Positions 40,746 through 49,038 of a stretch of 64,000 bases of DNA are shown in pieces. The stretch covers positions 1 through 64,000 of the forward strand of contig DARO01000001.1 in NCBI GenBank assembly GCA_002504405.1, given 5' to 3'. The DNA comes from Methanomassiliicoccaceae archaeon UBA71 (GTDB lineage: Archaea > Thermoplasmatota > Thermoplasmata > Methanomassiliicoccales > Methanomethylophilaceae). Within the stretch, counting starts at the first letter, position 1. Each line of letters opens with the position of its first letter. The position numbers were made by a program, and so were the translations under genes. The notes beneath the pieces are model-generated. The model searched no databases. It saw only the letters and a list, made by a program, of their open reading frames with translations, and was not told the DNA's origin.

Positions 40746-41870
40746 ATGAAGAAGACTCTGGTCCTGGTCGTCGACAGGGACGACGATTTCGGCGTCAAGG
40801 GCAAGGTGAACACGCCCGTCATCGGTGTTCAGAACTGCCTGGACGCGGCCACAGCCTTCGGAATAGCGGATCCCGAGGACTCGGATCTCAACGCTCTCTA
40901 CGCCGCGGTAAGCGTCTGCCTGGAGCTCCAGGAGGACGGCCACGAGGCAGACGTGGCCCTCATCTGCGGTGACGAGAAGGTTGGTCACCGCTCTGACCTC
41001 GCACTGGTCTCCCAGCTGGAGGAGGTGCTGGACCTAGTGGAGCCGGACAGCGTCGTCCTTGTGGGCGACGGGGCGGAGGACGAGTACATCTACCCCATCA
41101 TCTCGTCCCGCGCAAGGGTGGATTCGGTCAGGAAGGTCTACGTCAAGCAGTCCCCCGGCCTCGAGGGATCGTTCTACATCCTGACGAAGATGCTCTCGGA
41201 CCCCGGCAAGAGGAAGAGGTTCCTCGCCCCGCTGGGGTTCATCATCGTCCTGCTTTCCATGTTCTTCATAGTCCCCAGCCTGATAGTGTACTCCACGGAC
41301 CACAACATCAACACGCTGCTCGGAATGTCGGGAAGCATAGCCGTCCTCTTCATCGGACTGGTGCTTATGCTGTACGGGTACAACATCGGGGACAGGTACT
41401 ACGAGTTCAGGAGGAACCTCATCTCCCAGCTGTCTGAGGGCACCACGCGCATAATCTTCCTGTGCATCGCATTCTCCGTAGTCGCAATATGCCTGGTGTG
41501 GAACTACATGGAGCTGGGAAGGGTGTACGTGGACTCGTGGTACAGCTGGATCGTCCAGTACATGGCATCCATGGTCTGGCCCGTGGTCATCGCCATAATG
41601 GTCTACGCCACCGGGATGATCATACAGGACTACCAGCAAGACCACATGATCAAGCTGGAGTTCATCTTCGGATGCCTGGGGCTGGTGAGCCTCGGGCTGG
41701 TCGCGCTCGGTCTCCTCGACGCCGTCATGTACTTCATCGACGGGGGGATGGGCGCGGAGGTCGCGGTGGGGGAGATCGTCGCGGGTATCGTGATATCGAT
41801 CTTCAACAACTTTGCCAAGAACCGCATCAGGAACCTTCGCGAAGAGGCGATGGCCGATGAGATGGTCTGA
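40746..41870 (+). CDS. DUF373-family membrane protein
   Basis: The 374-residue protein begins with the DUF373 cytoplasmic domain (KKTLVLVVDRDDDFGVKGKVNTPVIGVQNCLDAATAFGIADPEDSDLNALYAA; VALICGDEKVGHRSDLALVSQLEEVL). It continues into about six membrane helices (first near LAPLGFIIVLLSMFFIVPSLIVY) and a basic C-terminal end. It is an archaeal family without established function. It overlaps the MptE gene by 14 bases, so the two are coupled. Confidence 0.9.
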   Translation: MKKTLVLVVDRDDDFGVKGKVNTPVIGVQNCLDAATAFGIADPEDSDLNALYAAVSVCLELQEDGHEADVALICGDEKVGHRSDLALVSQLEEVLDLVEPDSVVLVGDGAEDEYIYPIISSRARVDSVRKVYVKQSPGLEGSFYILTKMLSDPGKRKRFLAPLGFIIVLLSMFFIVPSLIVYSTDHNINTLLGMSGSIAVLFIGLVLMLYGYNIGDRYYEFRRNLISQLSEGTTRIIFLCIAFSVVAICLVWNYMELGRVYVDSWYSWIVQYMASMVWPVVIAIMVYATGMIIQDYQQDHMIKLEFIFGCLGLVSLGLVALGLLDAVMYFIDGGMGAEVAVGEIVAGIVISIFNNFAKNRIRNLREEAMADEMV

Positions 41871-42516
41871 CTGGGAGCCGGTGTACGCCGGCATCCTTGA
41901 GGACATGGGATATGACCGCGATGCCGATGAGGACTGCGTCCGCATACTGAAGGCGGTGACGCTGAACTCCGACCTGGTGGACGAGGACGAGGCGGCAGGG
42001 TTCTTCTCGTCGACAGCCACGGTCTTCGGCGCCGCCCCCTGCCTTGAGGACGACATCCGCTCAGTCCCCCCGACCGGGACCCTCATATCCGCCGGCTCGG
42101 CAACCGGCAGGTTGATGGCGGCGGGCATAACCCCCGGAGTCGTCGTAACCGATCTCGACGGGGACGTGGAGGCCCAGATAGCCGCGAGCGCCGCCGGCGC
42201 CCTGACCTTCATACACGCACATGGCGACAACATGGATGCGGTGCGCGAGCACGCGGGCAGGTTCAGGGGCCCGGTGGTTTTGACCACGCAGTCCGCCCCG
42301 GACAACATCGTTTCGGATTACGGGGGATTCACCGACGGCGACCGCGCGGTCTGCATCGCGCAGGAGTTCGGGGCGAGGGAGGTCCTCCTGGAGGGGTTCG
42401 ACTTCGGCAACCCGATGCCGAAGGACGGCTCCGACCCCGATGTTAAACTGAGGAAGCTGGCCTGGGCCGAGAGGATCATCGGTTCCCTGGAGGGCGTGTC
42501 CATACGCCGCGTCTGA
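41857..42516 (+). CDS. mptE: 6-hydroxymethyl-7,8-dihydropterin pyrophosphokinase, MptE type
   Basis: The 219-residue protein belongs to the archaeal MptE (DUF115) family, which adds pyrophosphate to hydroxymethyl-dihydropterin on the way to tetrahydromethanopterin or related pterins. Family motifs are ISAGSATGRLMAAGITPGVVVTDLDGD, FIHAHGDNMDAV, LTTQSAPD and GGFTDGDRAVCIAQEFGAREVLLEGFDF. The ATG at 41857 lies inside the end of the DUF373 gene. Confidence 0.9.
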   Translation: MRWSDWEPVYAGILEDMGYDRDADEDCVRILKAVTLNSDLVDEDEAAGFFSSTATVFGAAPCLEDDIRSVPPTGTLISAGSATGRLMAAGITPGVVVTDLDGDVEAQIAASAAGALTFIHAHGDNMDAVREHAGRFRGPVVLTTQSAPDNIVSDYGGFTDGDRAVCIAQEFGAREVLLEGFDFGNPMPKDGSDPDVKLRKLAWAERIIGSLEGVSIRRV

Positions 42517-42568
42517 ACCGTCGTGCCCCATTTATACGAGAAGCAGATACCATTGTCCGAGGGAGACA

Positions 42569-44155
42569 ATGGACGCGGCATACATCGCACTGATCATTCT
42601 CGCTGTGATCTACGTCCCCATCTGGCTATGGGTATGGAGGAAACCGCAGCAGGCCGAGAGGTACCATCTGGTGAAATACGGCCCCTGCATCATGATCAAG
42701 ACGCAGCTGGGCATGCGCACGATGGACCGCTGCGCCAAGTACACCCGCTTCTGGCGCGTCTTCGGCTTCTGTTCCAAGGTCGTATCCGCGGTGCTGTTCT
42801 TCCTGATGATGTACATGCTCATAGTGGCACTCATGGCCGTCCCGGGGAGGCTCGCCTCGGGCTCGTCCATAGGGATAGAGTACGCCCTCGCCATACCCGG
42901 GTTCAACCCCATCCTGCCGCTCAGCTACGGCATAGTCGCACTGGTCATCGCCATGGTCGTCCACGAGCTCGGCCACGGCATCCAGTCCAGGGCAAACGGG
43001 GTCAAGGTGGACTCCTCCGGCCTCCTGTACGGCGTGGTCCCGCTGGGGGCCTTCGTCGAACCCAACGAGGAGGAGCTTTCGAAGTCCTCCCGCAGGGTTC
43101 AGATGGACATGTACACTGCCGGCATTTCGGTCAACACGGTTGTGGCGGTCCTCAGCATCGTGCTCATGATAGGCGCATGCGGGATGGTATCGTCCGACTA
43201 CGGGGACACCGCGGGGGTGTACTCCGTCGACTCGGGGTCCCCTGCATACATCGCCGGGATACCGACCTCGGCGCTCATACTGGAGATCGTCGACGAGGAC
43301 GGCAACCAGATCAGCACGGACACGGTCGTCTACAACAACGTCGTGTCCTTCGCCACGACCGAGCTGGACCCCACGCAACTCTACGACGTCACCTACCTGC
43401 TGGAGGACGGCGAGCATACGGTGGAGGACGTGCAACTCGGGACGTTCATAAGATCAGTCACCGTAGGGAGCCCCGCGGACGAAGCAGGGATGAAGCCCGG
43501 GGAGATGCTGTACACGCTGTCCCTCGACGGAGGGGAGCCCGTGGTGATCAGCTCCCCGTACCAGTTCACGGAGTTCATGGCAGACACCCAGTCCGGCCAG
43601 ACGCTCACGATCACGACGGTGAGCGTCTACGACGGCACGGGGGAGGTCGAGGTCGCCGGAACATACACACTCACCCTCACGGACAGGAACGGGCAGGGTT
43701 TCGCAGGCCTCAGCGTCAACACCTCCGGAATCGGGCTGACGACCCCAGACATACGCATGGACATAGCATCCGATCCGTTCTACGGAGCCACCGACCCGTA
43801 CTCCTACATCACATCGTTCTTCGGGTTCCTTTCCGGACCTTTCAACGGCATGGATCCGATATCGGACAGCCTGAAGTGGTGGTACGACGTCCCGCTTGGG
43901 GATGTGTTCTGGGTTCTGCTTTCCCTGCTCTACTGGATATTCTGGCTGGACATACTCCTTGCGATATCCAACGCCCTCCCGGCCTATCCGTTCGACGGAG
44001 GTTTCATATTTGCGGGAGGTGTCAGCTGGTTGCTGGAGAAGCTCGGCATCCGCGATGCGGAGCGCAACAAGCGCATTTCCGACAGCATCTCGAACAGCGT
44101 GTCCACGGTGGTGCTGTTCATGTTCATGATAGTGGTGCTGTCGTTCCTGCTATGA
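42569..44155 (+). CDS. Site-2 protease (M50) family membrane metalloprotease with PDZ domains
   Basis: This 528-residue intramembrane zinc protease cuts membrane-bound substrates, typically in regulated proteolysis. The zinc motif HELGH is at 132-136 in a helix (GIVALVIAMVVHELGHG), and the third ligand region is NALPAYPFDGGFIF near the C terminus. Two PDZ-like modules lie between (about 210-285 with SGSPAYIAGIPTSALI, and about 290-380 with VGSPADEAGMKPGEMLYTLSLDG). N- and C-terminal helices complete the fold. GAGGGAGA precedes the ATG. Confidence 0.93.
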   Translation: MDAAYIALIILAVIYVPIWLWVWRKPQQAERYHLVKYGPCIMIKTQLGMRTMDRCAKYTRFWRVFGFCSKVVSAVLFFLMMYMLIVALMAVPGRLASGSSIGIEYALAIPGFNPILPLSYGIVALVIAMVVHELGHGIQSRANGVKVDSSGLLYGVVPLGAFVEPNEEELSKSSRRVQMDMYTAGISVNTVVAVLSIVLMIGACGMVSSDYGDTAGVYSVDSGSPAYIAGIPTSALILEIVDEDGNQISTDTVVYNNVVSFATTELDPTQLYDVTYLLEDGEHTVEDVQLGTFIRSVTVGSPADEAGMKPGEMLYTLSLDGGEPVVISSPYQFTEFMADTQSGQTLTITTVSVYDGTGEVEVAGTYTLTLTDRNGQGFAGLSVNTSGIGLTTPDIRMDIASDPFYGATDPYSYITSFFGFLSGPFNGMDPISDSLKWWYDVPLGDVFWVLLSLLYWIFWLDILLAISNALPAYPFDGGFIFAGGVSWLLEKLGIRDAERNKRISDSISNSVSTVVLFMFMIVVLSFLL

Positions 44156-44173
44156 TTCGGAGAGGTGAGAACG

Positions 44174-45118
44174 ATGATGGAGATCTACGAGATGAGGGAT
44201 GGGAGGCTTTCCAAGACGGACCAGTACAAGCCCGACACTTGGATCAACATGATCAATCCCACCAAGGAGGAGATCGACTACGTGCAGAGGTCCCTGCAGA
44301 TAGACAGGGAGGCCATCACCGCCGCTCTGGACGACGAGGAGGGGTCCAGGACGGAGATCAACCAGAAGTACATGCTGATCCTGATCGACGCCCCTACCAG
44401 GGAATGGAGGAACAGCCGCGAGGAGTTCACCACCTACCCCCTGTCCATCACCGTCACGGAGAACGCGATCGTGACCGTCTCCCTACAGGAGATGTTCGCC
44501 CTCACCAACATCACTGCAGGCAAGAACAAGAACATCAACACCGTCAACGTCGGGAACAGGAACCGTTTCGTCCTTCAGATCCTGTTCCGCGTGGCGATGA
44601 CATACCAGGCCGACCTGAAGTACATCGAGGTGAAGAGGATGGCGATCGAGGAGTCGATCCGCAAGGCCACGCGCAGGGACGACCTGTTCGAGCTCCACGA
44701 GCTGGAGTCAAACCTGGTCTACTTCAAGACCAGTCTCAGCGTCAACTCCTCGGTCATCGAGAGGCTGGGCAAGATGCCTCGCTTCCTGTCCTGCCCCGAG
44801 GACCGCGACCTGGTGGACGACGTCATAGTCGAGACGAACCAGGCTCTCGAGATGACGATGACCTACAGCCAGATCATCAAGGGTACCAGGCAGCTCGTCG
44901 AGGCGGACCTCAACAACTCCCTGGCCATTGTCATGAGGTTCCTGACCTCGATAACGCTCATCATCGCCATCCCGACGATGATAGCCAGCTTCTACGGCAT
45001 GAACGTGCCGTTGCCGGGCATGGAGTTCCAGTACATGTACATCTTCCTGCTCGTGCTGATGGCGGTCCTCTGTATAGTGTCCATATGGCATCTGAAGCGC
45101 AGGGGGCTCTGGCGTTGA
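44174..45118 (+). CDS. corA: CorA-type magnesium/divalent cation channel
   Basis: The 314-residue protein has the CorA layout: a cytoplasmic funnel rich in charge (INMINPTKEEIDYVQRSLQIDREAITAALDDEEGSR) and a long stalk helix. Two C-terminal membrane helices hold the YGMN motif (ASFYGMNVPLPGME) at the pore mouth. It ends in a basic tail. GAGGTGA at 44162-44168 gives the start at 44174 rather than GTG 44165. Its TGA overlaps the TTG start of the next gene. Confidence 0.94.
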   Translation: MMEIYEMRDGRLSKTDQYKPDTWINMINPTKEEIDYVQRSLQIDREAITAALDDEEGSRTEINQKYMLILIDAPTREWRNSREEFTTYPLSITVTENAIVTVSLQEMFALTNITAGKNKNINTVNVGNRNRFVLQILFRVAMTYQADLKYIEVKRMAIEESIRKATRRDDLFELHELESNLVYFKTSLSVNSSVIERLGKMPRFLSCPEDRDLVDDVIVETNQALEMTMTYSQIIKGTRQLVEADLNNSLAIVMRFLTSITLIIAIPTMIASFYGMNVPLPGMEFQYMYIFLLVLMAVLCIVSIWHLKRRGLWR

Positions 45119-46101
45119 CAACGGTCCAGGAGGTCGCCGATGCAGTCAGGTCCTATCCGGGCGTGACCCGCAAGAACGCCATCCACACAGTTGTGGACCT
45201 TCTACCGCTGGAGGGGTTCGGCCATGTAGCGGCCGCCAAGGGCGAGGACGCCGCGGCGATCGATGTGGGCGACCAGTACATCCTCTTCGCGGCCGACGGC
45301 ATAATGGAATCCCTGATGAGGACCAACCCCTACTATGCCGGATACTTCGCGGTCCTGGTCAATGTCAACGACATCGCCGCCATGGGAGGACGCGCCCTCG
45401 GGATGGTCGACATAATGTCGGTGGCTGACACCGGCGTATCGGACGAGGTCATACGCGGCATGCAGGACGGCATTCGCAAGTTCGGAGTCCCCATAGTCGG
45501 CGGCCACACCCATCCGGACTGCGGCTACAACGCCCTAGACATCTCGATAATCGGGAAGGTCCCCAAGGATGCGCTCCTCAGGAGCAGCACCGCCGAGCCG
45601 GGCGACGACATAGTCTTCGTCATGGACACCGACGGTTTCTATCCCCCTGATCTGCCCTACGCCTTCGTCACCACCGTGGACAAGGACGACAGGCTCGTCA
45701 GGGACCAGATGGAGGCTGCCGCGGTCGTGGCGGAGCGCCACCTCGCCCGTTCGGGCAAGGACATGAGCAACCCCGGATGCCTGGGCACACTCGGGATGAT
45801 GCTGGAGAGCTCCGCCGCCGGGGGGACAGTCGACCTCCGCAGGATCCCCGTCCCCGATGGCGCCGATCTCGTAAGATGGGTCCTGGCGTACCAGGGATGC
45901 GGGTTCTGCTTCTCGTGCCCGCCGGAGTGCTCCCAGCAGGTCATCGACGTGTTCTCCGAGGTGGGATGCCGGGGGGCCGTCGTCGGGAAGGTCGACGACA
46001 CCCGTGTTCTGAAGATCACCGACGGTGAGGACACCGCCGTGCTGTTCGACTTCCACAAGGACATAATCACCGGCTGCGGACCGGGCTCCAAAAGTGCCTG
46101 A
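45115..46101 (+). CDS. Methanogenesis marker protein 2 (AIR-synthase/ThiL/HypE-like)
   Basis: The 328-residue protein is of the PurM-like ATP-binding superfamily: AAKGEDAAAIDVGDQYILFAADGIMESLMRTNP, YFAVLVNVNDIAAMGGRALGMVDIMS, VGGHTHPDCGYNALDISIIG and CGFCFSCPPE near the end. This matches the marker 2 family, found in methanogens, whose function is unknown but tied to methanogenesis cofactor or enzyme maturation. The TTG at 45115 overlaps the corA stop as TTGA, as in carA-carB; an in-frame ATG at 45085 is an alternative. A very long frame reaching back to 42523 is an artefact. Confidence 0.85.
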   Translation: MTTVQEVADAVRSYPGVTRKNAIHTVVDLLPLEGFGHVAAAKGEDAAAIDVGDQYILFAADGIMESLMRTNPYYAGYFAVLVNVNDIAAMGGRALGMVDIMSVADTGVSDEVIRGMQDGIRKFGVPIVGGHTHPDCGYNALDISIIGKVPKDALLRSSTAEPGDDIVFVMDTDGFYPPDLPYAFVTTVDKDDRLVRDQMEAAAVVAERHLARSGKDMSNPGCLGTLGMMLESSAAGGTVDLRRIPVPDGADLVRWVLAYQGCGFCFSCPPECSQQVIDVFSEVGCRGAVVGKVDDTRVLKITDGEDTAVLFDFHKDIITGCGPGSKSA

Positions 46102-46127
46102 CCGCAGGGGTTGACCCTACATCCCAG

Positions 46128-46401
46128 CACAAGTTGACCATTTCGCGTCTCGACCCTGCGACCCCGAGAACGTCAGTAGTTCGAGGTAAGGCTGCTCCCG
46201 TCAGGACCTGACCCGGTTCCCCCGATTGATGTGTGAACCGCGACCCTCCGGCCGCTTTCGTCACAAACACCGACTCCTCAGGACAAAGCTTCATAGTTGC
46301 TAGATGGGCTTGCGTGTTCAGCGGGGCCGTCCCCTGCTGTCGCCCCCGCGTATTGACGATTTCGGGTGTAGGGCACGCCAAGCGCCCCGGCCAAGCCAGA
46401 C
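46128..46401 (-). ncRNA. Signal recognition particle 7S RNA
   Basis: Read on the minus strand, the conserved SRP54-binding helix is clear: GGGTCAGGTCC-TGAC-GGGAGCAGCC, followed by TTACC. The 5' domain starts TTGGCCGGGGCGC and contains the loop elements of archaeal 7S RNA (GTGCCC, CCCGAAA, TACGCGGGGGCG). TTGGCC near 46394-46389 pairs with GGTCAA at 46139-46134, closing helix 1. The TATA box 46424-46431 predicts the 5' end near 46401. The exact 3' end is uncertain by some tens of bases. Confidence 0.85.
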
Positions 46402-46423
46402 GAAACGGACATGGCGGGTCCCT

Positions 46424-46431
46424 ATTTTATA
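46424..46431 (-). promoter_or_regulatory. TATA box of the SRP RNA gene
   Basis: On the minus strand TATAAAAT lies 27 bases before the predicted 5' end of the 7S RNA. Confidence 0.65.
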
Positions 46432-46498
46432 GCTTCGCCATCTGACTTCGGCCGATCCGTCATCCGGGAACCTATAGACGCCTTCCTGTCGGGAAAGC

Positions 46499-46506
46499 AA
46501 TATATA
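46499..46506 (+). promoter_or_regulatory. TATA box of the symporter operon
   Basis: AATATATA is centred near 46503 and predicts a start of transcription near 46529, divergent from the SRP RNA promoter. Confidence 0.65.
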
Positions 46507-46531
46507 CTAATTGCAAGATGTGACTTCAACC

Positions 46532-46548
46532 GTGCTAAGTGTTAGCAC
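46532..46548 (+). promoter_or_regulatory. 17-bp palindromic operator of the symporter operon, shared with paaK2
   Basis: GTGCTAA-GTG-TTAGCAC is a perfect inverted repeat with 7-base arms just after the predicted transcription start. It is the second copy of the GTGCTA-N5-TAGCAC element at 2898-2914, with the same CAACC flank and the same distance from the TATA box. Confidence 0.7.
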
Positions 46549-46564
46549 GCCACTTGGTGAGCGA

Positions 46565-46705
46565 ATGGATTTCTTCGGATTGACAGACCCGTGGATCATA
46601 GGCGGATACGTGCTCAGCATCCTGAGCGTCGTCTTCTGCTGCGCGTACGGCCTCCTCAGAGGAGGCTCGGAGGGCGAAGAGGAGGATGCCGAAGATGGCG
46701 AATGA
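46565..46705 (+). CDS. Symporter small accessory protein
   Basis: This 46-residue protein has one membrane helix (PWIIGGYVLSILSVVFCCAYGLL) and an acidic tail (EGEEEDAEDGE), starting from the ATG at 46565 after GGTGAG. Proteins of this size and pattern (FGL-DPW start) are encoded directly before sodium:solute symporters and are thought to be accessory subunits. It overlaps the symporter start by 11 bases. Confidence 0.85.
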   Translation: MDFFGLTDPWIIGGYVLSILSVVFCCAYGLLRGGSEGEEEDAEDGE

Positions 46706-48350
46706 AGGGATAGACCTGACCATCTTCGGAGTCATGGCGGCGATCTTCATAGTGATCACGCTGTTCCTCGGATGGTACGGATACAAGAACACCCGCAACA
46801 ACGAGGAGTTCCTCCTCGGACGCAACAAGACCAGCCCAATGATCATCGCGCTGTCGTACGGTGCCACATTCCTCTCGGCCTCTGCGGTCATAGGATTCGG
46901 CGGGCAAGCCGCAGTCCACGGGATGTCGCTCCTCTGGTTGTGCTTCCTCAACCTGTTCGTGGGCCTCATCGTTGCCTTCCTGATATTCGCACGCCCCACC
47001 CGCAGGAAGGGCAGGGCGCTCGGAGCCTCCACTTTCGCGGACCTCCTCGGCAAGGTCTACGGCTCCAAGGGCATCAGGGCCTTCACTGCCATTCTGATCA
47101 TCGTCATGATGCCCATCTACGCCGCCGCGGTCCTCAAGGGAGGGGTCAACTCCCTGGCGGTGATCACAGGACTCACCGAGTACTACGACTACATACTCCT
47201 GCTCCTGGCCATCATCGTCGCGATCTACGTCGTGTACGGCGGCATCATCGCAGTCATGTACAACGACGCCCTCCAGGCGGGCATCATGTTCATAGGCATG
47301 GCAGCGATCCTCGTTGTCACATTCGTCACCCTCGGGGGCTTCACCAACGCAGTCGGGGATCTGGACGGCCTATGGAACTCATCCATCACCGACCTGGGCA
47401 GCCTCGGGGTCCTGGAAGGATTCAACGGATGGACAAACTTCTCCGACTTCGGATCTGCCGAATGGCTCACTGTCGTCACCACGTTCCTACTGGGGGTAGG
47501 TATCGGCGCGCTCACGCAGCCCCAGCTGGCGGTCAGGTTCATGTCCGCGAAGAGCGACCGGGATCTGAACAAGTCCCTGATCATCGGATCCATCTTCATG
47601 ATCGTGATCGTGGGTTCTGCCTACACGGTAGGCGCCCTGAGCAACGTGTACTTCTACGACGAAACCGGGATGACCTCGTACGAGTACATCACATCCATCG
47701 GACTCGGAACAGACTTCATTATCCCCCAGTACATCCTCGAGGTGTTCCACGGGATAACGTTCGGAGACGTGTTCATCTCACTGTTCCTGCTGTCCCTGAT
47801 CTGCGCCGCCATCTCCACGATAAGCGCCCTGATGCACACCATCGGAGCGGCTGGAGGCTACGACCTCTACACCCTGTACAAGAACAGGAAGGGCCACCTC
47901 TCCGGCGACTCCCAGTCCGTCAACCTCAACAGGGTCTGCACCGTGGTGATAATGGTCCTTACCGTGGTCTACTGCTACCTGATGCCCAACGACATCATCG
48001 CGAAGGCAACATCGGTGTTCATGGGGATGACCGCGGCGGCGCTCCTGCCCGCGTACTTCCATGGGATGTACTCGGACAGGCCGTGCAAGAAGGCCGCGCT
48101 GTGGAGCATCGGGGTGGGAACGTTCGTTTACCTGTTCTTCGCGCTGTTCATCAACAAGGGAACTAGCATCTTCCTGCCGATCTGCGACCTTCTGACCGGG
48201 CAGGCGGTCCTGTTCCCCGACTCGTTCCTCGCGAGCACGGATGCGCTGATCTTCGCCCTCCCGGTCTCGATCGTCGTGATGGCCGTGGCGCTGGCATACT
48301 TCAGGCACACCGAGAAGACCGGTCAGGTCGCCGAGCCAGAATCATCATGA
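46695..48350 (+). CDS. Sodium:solute symporter family transporter
   Basis: The product is 551 residues with about 13 membrane helices of the LeuT-like SSS family: N-terminal GYKNTRNNEEFLLGRNKTSPMIIALSYGATFLSASAVIGFGGQAA, ADLLGKVYGSKGIRAFTAI, GGIIAVMYNDALQAGIMFIGM, and LLSLICAAISTISALMHTIGAA, which carries the second sodium-site Ser/Thr residues. The substrate cannot be read from sequence. The operator shared with an aryl-acetate:CoA ligase suggests an aryl acid or another organic acid. ATG 46695 has GGAGG at a good distance; ATG 46686 is an alternative. Confidence 0.9.
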   Translation: MANEGIDLTIFGVMAAIFIVITLFLGWYGYKNTRNNEEFLLGRNKTSPMIIALSYGATFLSASAVIGFGGQAAVHGMSLLWLCFLNLFVGLIVAFLIFARPTRRKGRALGASTFADLLGKVYGSKGIRAFTAILIIVMMPIYAAAVLKGGVNSLAVITGLTEYYDYILLLLAIIVAIYVVYGGIIAVMYNDALQAGIMFIGMAAILVVTFVTLGGFTNAVGDLDGLWNSSITDLGSLGVLEGFNGWTNFSDFGSAEWLTVVTTFLLGVGIGALTQPQLAVRFMSAKSDRDLNKSLIIGSIFMIVIVGSAYTVGALSNVYFYDETGMTSYEYITSIGLGTDFIIPQYILEVFHGITFGDVFISLFLLSLICAAISTISALMHTIGAAGGYDLYTLYKNRKGHLSGDSQSVNLNRVCTVVIMVLTVVYCYLMPNDIIAKATSVFMGMTAAALLPAYFHGMYSDRPCKKAALWSIGVGTFVYLFFALFINKGTSIFLPICDLLTGQAVLFPDSFLASTDALIFALPVSIVVMAVALAYFRHTEKTGQVAEPESS

Positions 48351-48594
48351 TTCTGGACTAAACACCTTCATGCAAACCTCTTATCTTCTAACGCTGAACG
48401 TTATCAGTCTTGCTGGCAGATGCCTAATGAGATCCATAGACGATTGGGATTCCAGAGAGTCAGAAACACTGTTCTGGAGATGAATAAAAACGAACGGCGG
48501 AGCGTTTCGCATCAACTGCTAGATAAATTATTCATCCAACCGACTTAAATGTTCATTATCGCCTTTAAGACGTTGAGCTTCCGAGCATTCGATA
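48351..48594 (+). other. Intergenic region before the second winged-helix gene
   Basis: There is no supported gene or RNA. Moderately AT-rich DNA follows the symporter stop. The palindrome GAATCA-TCA-TGATTC (48340-48354) covers the stop codon and may help termination. Confidence 0.4.
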
Positions 48595-48612
48595 TTGATA
48601 TTTATATATCAA
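48595..48612 (+). promoter_or_regulatory. Operator over the TATA box of the second winged-helix gene
   Basis: TTGATA-TTTATA-TATCAA is a perfect 6-base inverted repeat enclosing the TATA element TTTATATA. A regulator bound here would exclude TBP, consistent with autoregulation. The gene start is 79 bases downstream. Confidence 0.6.
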
Positions 48613-48690
48613 ATACTCTTTCTATGATATTAGGTTCGGAAAGCATCGCTGGGTTTAAGCCATCGAGTCCATAGAACAGGAATTGATAAC

Positions 48691-48987
48691 ATGTCAAGAA
48701 AGGACAGTATAACTCCGGGAGTAACAGCATTCGAGGAGAAGCACATGATCTCGATACTGACATATCTCGGAGCAAACGGCGCCAGCAGGAAAATCGATAT
48801 CTACGAGGGAGTGTCGTCGAACCCCCGCATGCCGGACAAGCTCAACAGCCTCGAGGAGCTCGGTCTGGTCACCCAGGAGATGGACATGACGTCCCGTTCA
48901 ACGATTGTGACCCTCACCCCTGCAGGCGAGCAGGTAGCCAGCCTTTTCGTCGCCATCGACAAGTGCATCAAGGGAAACCTCAGGTGA
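48691..48987 (+). CDS. Small winged-helix regulator, paralog of the gene at 4179
   Basis: The 98-residue protein has helix-turn-helix and wing: HMISILTYLGANGASRKIDIYEGVSSNPRMPDKLNSLEELGLVTQEMDMTSRSTIVTLTPAGEQVASLF. It shares the segment (S/T)xNPRMPxKLxxL and the wing pattern with the 128-residue regulator at 4179-4565, so both belong to one lineage-specific family. There is no ligand domain, so it probably acts as a simple dimer. Its promoter is covered by an inverted repeat. Confidence 0.8.
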   Translation: MSRKDSITPGVTAFEEKHMISILTYLGANGASRKIDIYEGVSSNPRMPDKLNSLEELGLVTQEMDMTSRSTIVTLTPAGEQVASLFVAIDKCIKGNLR

Positions 48988-49007
48988 GTCGGGCCTCCCG
49001 ACCTGAG
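48979..49007 (+). terminator. Terminator overlapping the stop of the winged-helix gene
   Basis: CTCAGG...TCGGG-CCT-CCCGA-CCTGAG forms a two-part stem (6 plus 5 bp) with a TGAG bulge that includes the stop codon, followed by CCTTAAG, which is also the next promoter. Confidence 0.45.
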
Positions 49008-49008
49008 C

Positions 49009-49015
49009 CTTAAGT
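49009..49015 (+). promoter_or_regulatory. TATA-like element of the ABC ATPase gene
   Basis: CTTAAGT is centred 27 bases before the ATG at 49039 and suggests a leaderless transcript from that codon. Confidence 0.4.
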
Positions 49016-49038
49016 AGGCGCTCGCCATGGTGCCGACC

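Noticed and set aside
42523..46101. A 1192-codon open frame
   Set aside because: It crosses the protease, CorA and marker 2 genes. Only its last 328 codons are protein-like; the rest is a high-GC out-of-frame shadow.
46067..46500. Short minus-strand frames over the SRP RNA
   Set aside because: They follow from the structured GC-rich RNA gene and have no ribosome site.
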